Below are positions 28,301-36,394 of a stretch of DNA of 64,000 nt, in pieces. Position 1 is the first letter of the stretch, and each line of letters starts with the position of its first letter. The notes under the pieces were generated by a model that was given only the letters and a program-made list of their open reading frames with translations, did no database searches and had not been told where the DNA came from. Location of the stretch: the NCBI RefSeq assembly GCF_010435965.1, contig NZ_JAAGAA010000004.1:1-64000 (forward strand), given 5' to 3'. The stretch comes from Crenobacter caeni. GTDB lineage: Bacteria > Pseudomonadota > Gammaproteobacteria > Burkholderiales > Chromobacteriaceae. The translations under genes and the position numbers were made by a program.

Positions 28301-28315
28301 TTTGTACAGTACAAA
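28301..28315. promoter_or_regulatory. TTTGTACAGTACAAA palindrome, candidate CarH/LitR operator
   Basis: A perfect 15-base palindrome ends 3 bases from the -35 box of the operon promoter. TGTACA-type half-sites are what I recall for LitR/CarH-family regulators in other bacteria. Position and symmetry fit a MerR-type dimer or tetramer site controlling the operon that encodes the regulator. Confidence 0.6.
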
Positions 28316-28393
28316 ACATGAACGAAATGGCGGCCTTTCCGGGACGGTCCGGCCGAAGGGGCGGGGTGCAGGCGGGCGGATGCCCGCCCGGGG

Positions 28394-29581
28394 TCAAGCG
28401 GCGGCGTGCGGGTGGTGCGCGGGGAGGAGGGTGGGCAGATTGACGATGCGGCAGCAGGCATCCATGCCGCGCGGGCAGTGCGCTTCGCTGCGGGCGACCG
28501 GGTGGGCGGGGGTGGTGAACCAGACGCCGACTTCGACGTCGAGCGCGTCTTCCAGCGCGTGGCGGTCGGCCTTGAGCGCGGGGTCGACCCACAGCGGGAA
28601 GCGCAGCCACGCAGGCTCGCTGCCGTCGATGGCGTCGAGGTGCCCGATGCCGCGCGCCCCGGCCCAATCTTGCCAGTACGCGGCCTGCGCGCGGCGGCGG
28701 GCCAGCACCGCGTCCAGCCGGTCCAGTTGCGCGTCGGCGATGCGGGCAATGGCCGAGGGCATGCGCTGGCCGTAGCGCGGCGGCACCGAAATGCCGAACT
28801 CTTCCGGCCACATCTGCGGCAGCACCCGCTCGCCCCACAGCGCGCGGGCGCGTTCGGCGCCGGCCGCGTCACCGCTTGCGCGCACCCAGTAGTCGTGCAT
28901 CACGCTGATCAGTTGCGCGTCGATCTCGTCCGCATCCGGCAGCGGCGCCGCCTCGGCGAGCGCCGACAGCCGCTCGGCCGCTTCCGCGTCGTTGGCGAGC
29001 GCGACGCCGCCGTGGATGGTGGTCAGCACCTTGCTGCGCTCGAAGCTGTATACCGCGACGTCGCCGTACACGCCAAGCGGCAGGCCGCGGTGGCGCGCAC
29101 CCAGCGCGTGCGCGCAGTCTTCGATCACCTTCAGGTTGTGCTCGTGCGCAAGTTGCAGGATCGCCTCGAAGTCGCGGCCGACGAGGCCGAAGCTGTGCTG
29201 GATCATGACCGCGCGGGTGGCCGGCGTGATCGCCTGGCGCACCGCATCGACGTCTAGGCCGAGGCCGGCGTGCTCGATGTCCGCGTATTGCGGCTGTGCG
29301 CCGGCGAAGGCAAGCGCGTTGAGCACGCACTGGCAGGTGAACGCCGGCACGACAACGCCGGCGTTGTCCCCCAGGTCCAGCGCGCGGACAGCCATCGCCA
29401 GCGCGGCACGCCCGCCCATGAAGGCGCGGGCGTGGCCGTGGCCGACCCACGTCTCGAAACGCCGCTCGAAGGCGCGTGTCGCGTGGGTGTCCATCGCCTC
29501 GGGCAGCCGCTCGCGCAGCGCGCGCGCGAGCTCCAGTTCGCGCGCGGTGAGGGTGGTACTGAGCAGGGGGGCTAGTGGCAT
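28394..29581 (-). CDS. DegT/DnrJ/EryC1-family aminotransferase
   Basis: 395-residue PLP enzyme. The PLP lysine is Lys184 in FERSKVLTTIHGG, with Asp155 in VIEDCAHALG holding the pyridine nitrogen. The family usually aminates keto-sugars for polysaccharides or antibiotics, and no sugar genes lie nearby. Here it is the last of a seven-gene minus-strand operon, 11 bases after an SDR, so a ketone made by that SDR could be its substrate. A weak hairpin (28371-28388) without a T-run follows. Confidence 0.87.
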   Translation of the reverse strand: MPLAPLLSTTLTARELELARALRERLPEAMDTHATRAFERRFETWVGHGHARAFMGGRAALAMAVRALDLGDNAGVVVPAFTCQCVLNALAFAGAQPQYADIEHAGLGLDVDAVRQAITPATRAVMIQHSFGLVGRDFEAILQLAHEHNLKVIEDCAHALGARHRGLPLGVYGDVAVYSFERSKVLTTIHGGVALANDAEAAERLSALAEAAPLPDADEIDAQLISVMHDYWVRASGDAAGAERARALWGERVLPQMWPEEFGISVPPRYGQRMPSAIARIADAQLDRLDAVLARRRAQAAYWQDWAGARGIGHLDAIDGSEPAWLRFPLWVDPALKADRHALEDALDVEVGVWFTTPAHPVARSEAHCPRGMDACCRIVNLPTLLPAHHPHAAA

Positions 29582-29592
29582 CGCTGTGCTCC

Positions 29593-30345
29593 TTACTTGC
29601 CGCCGTCGACCGAAAGCACCTGGCCGCTGATCCAGCCGGCCTCGCTGCTGGCGAAAAACAGCACCGCGTGCGCGATATCGGCAGGCTCACCCGGCCGGCG
29701 CAGCGCGATGCCGTCCATCAGTCGCGCCTGGCCGGTTTCGCCCATCGCCTGCCACTGGCGCTCGGTGCTCGGGTTGGAGCGAATGAAGCCCGGCGCGACG
29801 CTGTTGACGGTGATGCCGAAGGGGCCAAGCTCGTGGCCGAGCTGGCGCGCGAGCGAAATCTCGGCCGCCTTGGCCGCTGCGTACGCCTGGATGCCGGTCA
29901 GGCTGACGCCCAGGCCCGCGCCGCTGGAAATCAGCACGATGCGCCCGCGCCCCTTCGCCTTCATGCCCGGCGCCACCGCCTGCGCGCACCAGAACGCGCC
30001 GTCGGTGTTGACCGCGAAGATGCGCCGCCAGTCGGCCTCGGTGATGGTTTCCAGCGGGCGGCCGGCCTGGCCGCACACGCCGCCCGCGCTGTGCACCAGC
30101 ACGTCGACGGCGCCGGTGGCGGCGATCAGCGCGTGCACGGCGGCGCGGTCAGTCACGTCGAGCCGCCGCGCCTCGCACTGCCCGCCGCAAGCCGCGACGG
30201 TTTCGGCGAGCGTGTCGCCGTCGATGTCGGCGGCGATCACCCGGGCGCCGGCTGCGGCAAAGCGGCGGCAGATCTCGCGGCCGATGCCTTGCGCGGCGCC
30301 GGTGACGAGCACGGTCTGTCCCGTGTAGTCGTAGGCAAGGTTCAT
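29593..30345 (-). CDS. Short-chain dehydrogenase/reductase (FabG-like)
   Basis: 250-residue NAD(P)-dependent oxidoreductase. The cofactor loop TGAAQGIG is near residues 15-22, the catalytic Ser lies in LISSGAGLGVS and Tyr/Lys in YAAAK near 155-159. The C-terminus GWISGQVLSVDGGK is typical of the classical group. It overlaps the ketopantoate-reductase-like gene by ATGA. The substrate is unknown; probably a hydroxy acid or alcohol in the same pathway. Confidence 0.9.
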   Translation of the reverse strand: MNLAYDYTGQTVLVTGAAQGIGREICRRFAAAGARVIAADIDGDTLAETVAACGGQCEARRLDVTDRAAVHALIAATGAVDVLVHSAGGVCGQAGRPLETITEADWRRIFAVNTDGAFWCAQAVAPGMKAKGRGRIVLISSGAGLGVSLTGIQAYAAAKAAEISLARQLGHELGPFGITVNSVAPGFIRSNPSTERQWQAMGETGQARLMDGIALRRPGEPADIAHAVLFFASSEAGWISGQVLSVDGGK

Positions 30346-31379
30346 GCTGTCGCTCCTTGCGGCATGGCCGCGCGCACCGATTCGAGCAGCTCGAGCCCGA
30401 GCGGCACACCGCCTTCGGCCGCGTGTACCGCGCGTACCAAGGCGTCGGTCAGCGGGGTCGGCACGCCGTGTTCACGGCCGATGTGCGCGATCGGCGCGAT
30501 GATCTCGTCGACCTCGGTCTTGCGCTTGTGTACCGACAGGTCGCGCCAGATGCCAGCGTGCTTCTTGGCCGAGCGCCGGTTATGCGCAGCCAGCCGGTCG
30601 AGCGACGCGTACGCGCCGCCCAGGGGCGCATCCGGTGCGAAGGCGGCCGGCTCGAAGCCGTCGAAACCCTCGAGCGCGACGCCGTGCGCGCGCGCCACCA
30701 GACACACCTCGCGCGCGAGCGCGACCAGCAGCGGGCGGTAGCGGTCGTTTTCCAGCACGCCGGCGATGCCCTCGTCAGTCAGCGCGGTGGCGAACAGCAG
30801 GCTGCCGTAGACGAGCTTGCCCCACAGGTAGCCGTGGATATTGGTGGTGAGTAGCGCGTCGGGGTTAAAGAGGGAGAACAGCGCGTGGATGTCGCGCGCA
30901 CGCTCGGTGAGGCCGCCGTCGATCTCGCCGAGTACGGTCGCGCCCCAGCCGCCGAACATCACCTCGCCCGGCGCCATCAGGTCGGCGCCGAAGTTGACGA
31001 AGCAGCCGAAGGTGCGGGGCGCACCGAGTTCCTCGGCGATCACCGCCTCGTTCAGCCCGTTCTGCACGCTGACCACTACGCCGTCGTCGGTGAGATGGGC
31101 GGCGAGCATGCGGCAGGCGGCGCGGGTGTGCAGCGCCTTGGTGGCGAGCAGGATCAGCGGGTAGCGCCCGGCAAGCGTCTCCGGTGTGCACGCCGGCACC
31201 CGGAAGCGGCCCTCGAGGATGGGGCCGGTCAGCGTGAGGCCGTTTGCGTTGAGCGCGGCGACGTGGGCGGCGTTGTTGTCGACGAGCAGCACTTCGCGGC
31301 CGGCGCGCACGAAATGGGCGGCGAGTGTCGCGCCCATCGCGCCGGCGCCCCAGATCAGGATCGGTTCGCCGGCTGTCAT
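30342..31379 (-). CDS. Ketopantoate-reductase-family protein (ApbA/PanE)
   Basis: 345 residues. The N-terminal NADPH loop is WGAGAMGATLA (about 10-20); the second domain carries GYLWGKLVYGSLLFA, where the Lys corresponds to the catalytic PanE lysine. It may reduce 2-dehydropantoate or, more likely in this operon, interconvert another 2-oxo/2-hydroxy acid. I chose the ATG at 31379 because it overlaps the creatininase-family stop by ATGA. It is somewhat longer than typical PanE (about 300). Confidence 0.87.
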   Translation of the reverse strand: MTAGEPILIWGAGAMGATLAAHFVRAGREVLLVDNNAAHVAALNANGLTLTGPILEGRFRVPACTPETLAGRYPLILLATKALHTRAACRMLAAHLTDDGVVVSVQNGLNEAVIAEELGAPRTFGCFVNFGADLMAPGEVMFGGWGATVLGEIDGGLTERARDIHALFSLFNPDALLTTNIHGYLWGKLVYGSLLFATALTDEGIAGVLENDRYRPLLVALAREVCLVARAHGVALEGFDGFEPAAFAPDAPLGGAYASLDRLAAHNRRSAKKHAGIWRDLSVHKRKTEVDEIIAPIAHIGREHGVPTPLTDALVRAVHAAEGGVPLGLELLESVRAAMPQGATA

Positions 31380-32077
31380 CGCCACGGCCCCTCGATCAGC
31401 GCGCGCGTCTCCTCGACGGCGATCTGCCACATCCGCTCGGTGTCGCCCTCCGGCCGGGTGTAGGCGCCGCCGAAGTTGCCGTCGCCGATATAGTCGCGCA
31501 CAAGTTCAGGGTTCAGCACCGCGTAGCGCGCGAAGTCGATCAGCGGCTTGGCACCTGCAGGCGGGGTCGCGCCGGCGACGCGGGTGAACGGCAGGCTCTC
31601 CATCCACGACGCGTGCGAGCTGTCGGCGTCGCACGCCTTGACGAAGGCAAGCGTGCGCGGCGCGTTCCACCAGTTGTGGAACTTCACCTGCACGTGCGGG
31701 TTTTCGGCCATCCACTCGGTGGCGAGCGCCGAGGCCGGCGCGTTGCCGCCGTGGCCGTTGACGATCACGATGCACCTGAAGCCCTGTCGGGCCAGGCTGT
31801 CCAACAGGTCGCGCACCAGCGCGAGGTAGGTGCCGGTTTTCAGCGTGACGGTGCCGGGGAAGGCGGAAAAATACGGCGCGAGGCCGTAGCTTTGCACCGG
31901 GAACACCGGCACGCCCAAGGGTTCGGCCGCGTCCAGCGCGACCTGCTCGGCGAGCAGCGCGTCGGTGGCGAGGCTCAGGTAGGCGTGCTGCTCGACGCTG
32001 CCCAAAGGCAGCACGCAGCGGTCGTCGTGCTGCAGGTAGCTTTCCACCTGCATCCAGTTCATGTCGGCAATCTTCAT
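31376..32077 (-). CDS. Creatininase-family amidohydrolase
   Basis: 233-residue metal-dependent amide hydrolase. The metal-binding signatures LPLGSVEQHAYLSLATDALL (near 24-43) and VNGHGGNAPAS (about 107-117) are clear. The family covers creatinine amidohydrolase, deformylases of pterin/flavin synthesis and the mycofactocin peptidase MftE, so the name does not fix the substrate. It lies 10 bases after the isoaspartyl peptidase gene, giving two different amide hydrolases side by side. Confidence 0.9.
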   Translation of the reverse strand: MKIADMNWMQVESYLQHDDRCVLPLGSVEQHAYLSLATDALLAEQVALDAAEPLGVPVFPVQSYGLAPYFSAFPGTVTLKTGTYLALVRDLLDSLARQGFRCIVIVNGHGGNAPASALATEWMAENPHVQVKFHNWWNAPRTLAFVKACDADSSHASWMESLPFTRVAGATPPAGAKPLIDFARYAVLNPELVRDYIGDGNFGGAYTRPEGDTERMWQIAVEETRALIEGPWR

Positions 32078-32087
32078 GGTGTCGTCC

Positions 32088-33035
32088 TCAGTCGCGGTAG
32101 ATGGCGACGTCGATCTCGCCGCCGGCGACCACCTGGCCGCGGTACATGCCTTCGGTGTTGAAGGGCAGGCTGATCCGGCCCTGGGCGTCGACCACGATCA
32201 GGCCGCCCTGGCCGCCCATTGCGCCCAGTTCCGCCATCACGGCGGTGGCGGCGGTGGCCGCGTCCTCGTGCAGGAAACGCATGCGCGCGGTGATTTCGTG
32301 CGCGGCGCACGCGCGCAGGAACACTTCGCCGGTGCCGGTGGCGGAGATGGCGACCTCGGTGTCGGCCCAGGTGCCGGCGCCGATCACCGGGCTGTCGCCG
32401 ACGCGGCCCCAGCGCTTGTTGGTCAGTCCGCCGGTGGAGGTGGCGGCGGCAAGCCCGCCGTGCCTGTCCAGCGCGACGGCGCCGACGGTGCCGAACTTCT
32501 TGTCGGCGAAGGCGAGCTTGTGCGCGCCGTCGTGGTCGAGCACCGCGGCGCTGCTGTCGCGCACCGCCAAAAGCTGCCGGTAGCGCGCTTCGGTGTGGAA
32601 GTAGTCGGCCGGCGCGGTCTCCAGGCCCACGCTTTCGGCAAACGCGCGCGCACCGTCGCCGGCGAGCAGCACGTGGTTGGATTTTTCCATCACCGCGCGC
32701 GCCGCGAGCACGGGGTTCCTGATGCCAGTGAGCTGGCAGACGGCGCCGGCGTCGCGGCCCGCGCCGACCATTACCGCCGCGTCCATCTCGTTGCGGCCCT
32801 CGTGGGTGAACACCGCGCCGCGCCCGGCGTTAAAGAGCGGGCTGTCTTCCATCACCGCGACTGCCGCGCACACCGCGTCGAGCGCGCTCTGGCCGGCGGC
32901 GAGGCAGGCTTGCCCGGCGATCAGGGCGTCGGTCAGCGCGGCGCGGTACTCGGCTTCCTGCGCCGGGGTCATGGTGCTGCGGGTGAGGGTGCCGGCGCCG
33001 CCGTGGATGGCCAGCGCGAATTCCGGTCTTTGCAT
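32088..33035 (-). CDS. Isoaspartyl peptidase / plant-type L-asparaginase
   Basis: 315-residue N-terminal-nucleophile hydrolase. Autocleavage before Thr183 (in FGTVGAVALD) would give the alpha and beta chains, close to Thr179 in E. coli IaaA. IHGGAG at the start and AATSTGG after the nucleophile are family signatures. It releases amino acids from beta-aspartyl peptides or asparagine. The ATG at 33035 is preferred because the longer frame enters the intercistronic hairpin. It belongs to an uptake and degradation operon. Confidence 0.92.
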   Translation of the reverse strand: MQRPEFALAIHGGAGTLTRSTMTPAQEAEYRAALTDALIAGQACLAAGQSALDAVCAAVAVMEDSPLFNAGRGAVFTHEGRNEMDAAVMVGAGRDAGAVCQLTGIRNPVLAARAVMEKSNHVLLAGDGARAFAESVGLETAPADYFHTEARYRQLLAVRDSSAAVLDHDGAHKLAFADKKFGTVGAVALDRHGGLAAATSTGGLTNKRWGRVGDSPVIGAGTWADTEVAISATGTGEVFLRACAAHEITARMRFLHEDAATAATAVMAELGAMGGQGGLIVVDAQGRISLPFNTEGMYRGQVVAGGEIDVAIYRD

Positions 33036-33064
33036 GTCTCTGTCCTTGTTATCTTTTTGCTGGA

Positions 33065-33092
33065 AGGCCCGCCGGCGCAAACCGGCGGGCCT
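33065..33092 (-). other. Intercistronic hairpin after the symporter gene
   Basis: A perfect 11-bp stem (33065-33075 with 33082-33092) and a 6-base loop in the 63-base gap between the symporter and peptidase genes. There is no proper T-run, so it may stabilise mRNA or cause partial termination and lower enzyme expression relative to the transporter. Confidence 0.55.
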
Positions 33093-33098
33093 GGTCAC

Positions 33099-34586
33099 TC
33101 AGGCGAAGGCGAAATGGCGGCCAAGCACCTCGCGCTTGACCGGCTGGGTGAACAGGCTGACCACAACCATCAGCACCATGGTCACGCTCCAGCTGACGAT
33201 CAGCGGGTCAAAGCCCAGCGTCAGGCCCTGGCCCCACAGCGCCAGCGACACGTACAGCGCGCCACCGACGATGGCGGCCGCGAAGGCGGCGCTGGTGGTC
33301 GCGCGCTTCCAGTACATGCCGAGGATCACCGGTGCGACCCAGATGCCGAGGCCGCCGAAGGAGAAGCGGATCAGCTCGAAGATCGACGCCGGCTTGGTGA
33401 TGCCCACCACGATGCCGGCGACGCCGATGATCACGGTCACATAGCGCGACAGGCGGAAGATCTCCTCGTCGCTGGCCTTGGGGTTGAAGCCGTGCTGGTA
33501 GATGTCGCGGGTGATGCCGCCGGTGGCGACCACCAGCAGCGCGTCGATGGTCGACATGCCGGCCGAGACGATGCCGGCGATCAGGATGGCGGCGAGATAC
33601 GGGTTGAGGTTCTGCTGCAACAGCATCGGCACGATGAAGTCGGTTTCCTTGCCGGTAAGGCCCGGCAGGCTGACGATGCCCATCACGCCCGACCACTCGA
33701 TCATGGTCGCCGAGATCAGCATGCCCAGCGTGCCCAGGATCACCGCCTTGAACATGGTGCGGTAGTCGCGCATCGCGTAGAACTTGGTGAACAGCGTCGG
33801 CTGGCCGATGGTGAAGAAGCTCCACATCACGATCATCGAGAAGTACGCGCTCCACGGGTACTTGGCGGCGGCACCCGGGTGCGACAGGAACTGTTCACCC
33901 TTGGCCAAGAGTTGCGCGTTGATGTTCTCTAGTCCGCCGCCGGCGTCGACCGATACGATGAAGGTCACGGTCGCGGTGATCACCATCAGGCTGCCTTGCA
34001 GCACGTCGGTCAGCATCGCGCCCTTCATGCCGCCGGCCATGCAATAGAGGATCACGATGATGCCCATGCCGACCACGCCGACCCACTCGGGCAGGCCGGT
34101 GAAGGTGTGGACGATCACGCCGGCGCCGACCGTCTGCGCGCCGATCATGCCGATCAGGAAGATCACCATCATGGTCGCGTGCAGGATGCCCAGCTTGCGC
34201 GAGTCGTAGCGGCTGACCAGATAGTCAGTCATGGTCAGGAGGCCGTGGGTGTGCGAGAGCTGCATCAGCTTGCGGCCGACCAGGAGCGCCGGGATGATCA
34301 TCGAGAAGGCAAGGCCCGGCACCGAAATGGTCAGGCCGGCGTAGCCGTTGGCGTAGGCCACCGCCGGCACGCCCATGAAGGTGCTCATCGAGTACTGCGT
34401 CGCGAAGTAGGCGATGCCGCTGACCACCGCGCCGGCCTTGCCGCCGAGCACGAAGAAGTCCTTGAGGTTCTTGGTGTTGCGCGCGGCGTACCAGCCGATG
34501 CCGCCGATCACCAGGAAGTACAGCGCCAGCGTCACGAAGAAGGGGACGGGCGTCGGTGCGATCAGTTGCGAGACGGGCGAACTCAT
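33099..34586 (-). CDS. Sodium:solute symporter (SSS family)
   Basis: 495-residue inner-membrane carrier with about 13 hydrophobic segments. The start (YFLVIGGIGWYAARNTKNLKDFFVLGGK) and SAGMSTIDALLVVATGGITRDIY near residue 340 are SSS signatures, the latter close to the sodium-binding helix. It resembles the pantothenate/PanF branch more than the proline branch, but the substrate is not fixed. It overlaps the small membrane protein gene by ATGA and leads a set of catabolic enzymes. Confidence 0.92.
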   Translation of the reverse strand: MSSPVSQLIAPTPVPFFVTLALYFLVIGGIGWYAARNTKNLKDFFVLGGKAGAVVSGIAYFATQYSMSTFMGVPAVAYANGYAGLTISVPGLAFSMIIPALLVGRKLMQLSHTHGLLTMTDYLVSRYDSRKLGILHATMMVIFLIGMIGAQTVGAGVIVHTFTGLPEWVGVVGMGIIVILYCMAGGMKGAMLTDVLQGSLMVITATVTFIVSVDAGGGLENINAQLLAKGEQFLSHPGAAAKYPWSAYFSMIVMWSFFTIGQPTLFTKFYAMRDYRTMFKAVILGTLGMLISATMIEWSGVMGIVSLPGLTGKETDFIVPMLLQQNLNPYLAAILIAGIVSAGMSTIDALLVVATGGITRDIYQHGFNPKASDEEIFRLSRYVTVIIGVAGIVVGITKPASIFELIRFSFGGLGIWVAPVILGMYWKRATTSAAFAAAIVGGALYVSLALWGQGLTLGFDPLIVSWSVTMVLMVVVSLFTQPVKREVLGRHFAFA

Positions 34587-34834
34587 GCTTCACCTCCTTC
34601 GCTGTCCAAGCTCTGGTACTCGGGGCGCGCCAGGCACTGGCGCGCGAAGAGGGCGATTGCGACCAGCACGGCGAAGCCGTGGCCGATCCAGCCCCACAGG
34701 AACATCGGTACGCCCAGCGGACCGGGCAGGTAGCTCTCGTTGTAATACCAGGGCAGCGGCAACATGATCAGCCCATAGAGGGCGAAAAAGATGGCGGCCC
34801 ATCGCCGCTCGAAGGCATTGCTCAGACAGTGCAT
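34583..34834 (-). CDS. Small membrane partner of the symporter
   Basis: 83 residues with two membrane segments (about 11-30 and 42-63) and the sequence LPWYYNESYLPGPLGVPMFLWGW between them. Small proteins of the DUF3311/DUF997 kind are regularly encoded just before SSS carriers and may act as accessory subunits. Its overlap with the symporter gene supports this. It is the first gene of the seven-gene operon. Confidence 0.75.
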   Translation of the reverse strand: MHCLSNAFERRWAAIFFALYGLIMLPLPWYYNESYLPGPLGVPMFLWGWIGHGFAVLVAIALFARQCLARPEYQSLDSEGGEA

Positions 34835-35214
34835 GGGTAGGGTCCTTTGTAGGGTGTTGTCGCCTTGAATATCGGCAACTACTTATATAAAAAGCATTTT
34901 TAATGCCTTTTAATTACTTCACGGGATGGGTATTGCACGCATTGATTGATATCAAGCGCTTTCGTTATTGGTGGACGAGCATCCGTGCGTAATCCGCAAA
35001 CGTGGATTGCGGTAGCGGGCCTGTGACGAACGTCTTGTGTGCGGATATGACGTCTTCGTGGCATGCCCCGGATCGGCTGCTATAACGCAAGCACTCACCG
35101 GTGACGCGTGGCAGCGCTTGTCGCAGGTCTGTGCGGCCTTGCTGCGCGGCGCCGGTACCGGTCTGGATTCAACTGGCCGCAGCAAGGCGCTGCGGTGGCA
35201 CACTGGAGGTCGAG
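34835..35214. promoter_or_regulatory. Divergent regulatory region between symporter operon and dps
   Basis: 380 bases without a gene, with a distinctly AT-rich part at 34880-34920. TTATATAAG on the minus strand near 34882-34890 could be a -10 region for the symporter operon. An imperfect inverted repeat, AAAAGCATT with AATGCCTTTT, lies around 34890-34911. On the plus strand GTGGCA (35058-35063), 17 bases, TATAAC (35081-35086) is a plausible dps promoter. The FNR-type box is listed separately. Confidence 0.45.
34942..34955. promoter_or_regulatory. FNR/ANR-type box
   Basis: TTGATTGATATCAA is an exact match to the FNR/ANR consensus TTGAT-N4-ATCAA. Its centre is about 71.5 bases upstream of the start site expected from the TATATA element of the symporter operon, a spacing seen at class I activated promoters. 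It could equally act on dps. Confidence 0.6.
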
Positions 35215-35745
35215 ATGGACAAGAAAATTGGGGAACAGGAACTCATCGCCGCAATCACTACGCCCAACGCGCTGGGCGAGGACGCCAGACGGGACATCAG
35301 CGCCGCGCTGAACCTCCTGCTGGCCGACGTGTTCGCGATGTATCTGAAGACCAAGAATTTTCACTGGCATCTGAGCGGGCCGCATTTTCGCGACTACCAC
35401 CTGATGCTGGACGAGCATGGTGACGAACTGTACGCGATGACCGACGTGATCGCCGAACGCGTGCGCAAGGTCGGCGGCCGCACGCTGACGTCGATCGGCG
35501 CGATCGCGCGCAACCAGCGCGTACTCGACAACGACGCGCCGTTCGTGCAGGCGGCCGACATGCTGGCCGAGTTGTGCGAGGACAACAAGAATCTGGCCCA
35601 GCGCCTGCGCGAAGCGCACAGCGTGTGCGACGAGTACGGCGACGTGGCCGGCGCGAGCCTCCTGGAAAACTGGATCGACGAAGCCGAGCGTCGCACCTGG
35701 TTCCTGTTCGAGGCGAGCCGCCGCGGTGACGGTACCGGCCACTAA
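35215..35745 (+). CDS. dps: Dps-family DNA-protection ferritin
   Basis: 176-residue mini-ferritin that oxidises and stores iron using peroxide and can coat DNA. Ferroxidase ligands follow the Dps spacing: His50, His62, Asp77 and Glu81. The region NFHWHLSGPHFRDYHLMLDEH is typical. I chose the ATG at 35215 with GGAGG upstream; the longer frame has no support. The gene is monocistronic, followed by a strong terminator. Confidence 0.95.
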   Translation: MDKKIGEQELIAAITTPNALGEDARRDISAALNLLLADVFAMYLKTKNFHWHLSGPHFRDYHLMLDEHGDELYAMTDVIAERVRKVGGRTLTSIGAIARNQRVLDNDAPFVQAADMLAELCEDNKNLAQRLREAHSVCDEYGDVAGASLLENWIDEAERRTWFLFEASRRGDGTGH

Positions 35746-35767
35746 GGCTTTTGGTCTTCCGCCAGAC

Positions 35768-35795
35768 AACGCCCGCGTCTTCTGACGCGGGCGTT
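35768..35795 (+). terminator. Terminator after dps
   Basis: A perfect 12-bp stem (35768-35779 with 35784-35795) and a TTCT loop; the T-run overlaps the stem end (TTTTT). Confidence 0.92.
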
Positions 35796-35804
35796 TTTGC
35801 GTGC

Positions 35805-36272
35805 CTAGCCCCCAGGCGACGGTAACTGGCCGATCAGGCGCAAGGTCGCGCGCTGCAGGGCGGCCACGCTGTCGTCCGGCAGGGGCTCGGCCGCCTGCCA
35901 GGCGTCCGCTGCGGGTTGTGCTGTGGCCGGCCGGGCGTCCAGCGTCAGCGTGCGGCGAACGCGCATTTCGCGCGGGTAGCCTCACGGCGCGTAGCCGCCA
36001 CCCCACGCGCCCCAGCCGTCGTGGCCGTAGCCGATGCCCGCGTACGGCACCATCACCACCTCACGTGTTTCTTCCTTGCTGAGGCAGACCGACCACCGGC
36101 CGCCCGACGGCAGCAGGGTGCGGCCGTTCAGGGCGAGCGCGTCGGCGACCCACGCCGCGGACAGCCCTGCCGGCAGCGGGCAATCCAGCGAGACGGTGGC
36201 GGGCGGCTGTGCGGCCGCGAGTGCGGGCAGTGCCAGCACGAGGGTGAACGGGGCAGGGGGGAGTCGTTTCAT
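35805..36272 (-). pseudogene. Exported hypothetical protein interrupted by an in-frame TGA
   Basis: From the ATG at 36272 the frame encodes a signal-peptide-like start ([20 protein letters not shown]) and about 96 residues ending in a Gly/Tyr-rich stretch (GWGAWGGGYAP), then TGA at 35982-35984. The same frame continues for 58 sense codons to TAG at 35805-35807, reading GYPREMRVRRTLTLDARPAT and onward, which looks protein-like. I read this as one envelope protein of about 155 residues broken by a nonsense mutation. A genuine shorter protein is the alternative. Confidence 0.5.
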
Positions 36273-36394
36273 GGTTTTTGCCATCTGATTGTTTGAGCAT
36301 AGGCGGTGTGCACGGCAGTACAGGAGGCATGCTGTTGTATAAAAATAAATGGCTATACAATGACGTGGTCAATAATAAACACGGCGCGCAATCC

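Noticed and set aside
35805-36272. Selenocysteine at the internal TGA
   Set aside because: I see no bacterial SECIS-like hairpin directly after the TGA, and the protein resembles no selenoprotein.
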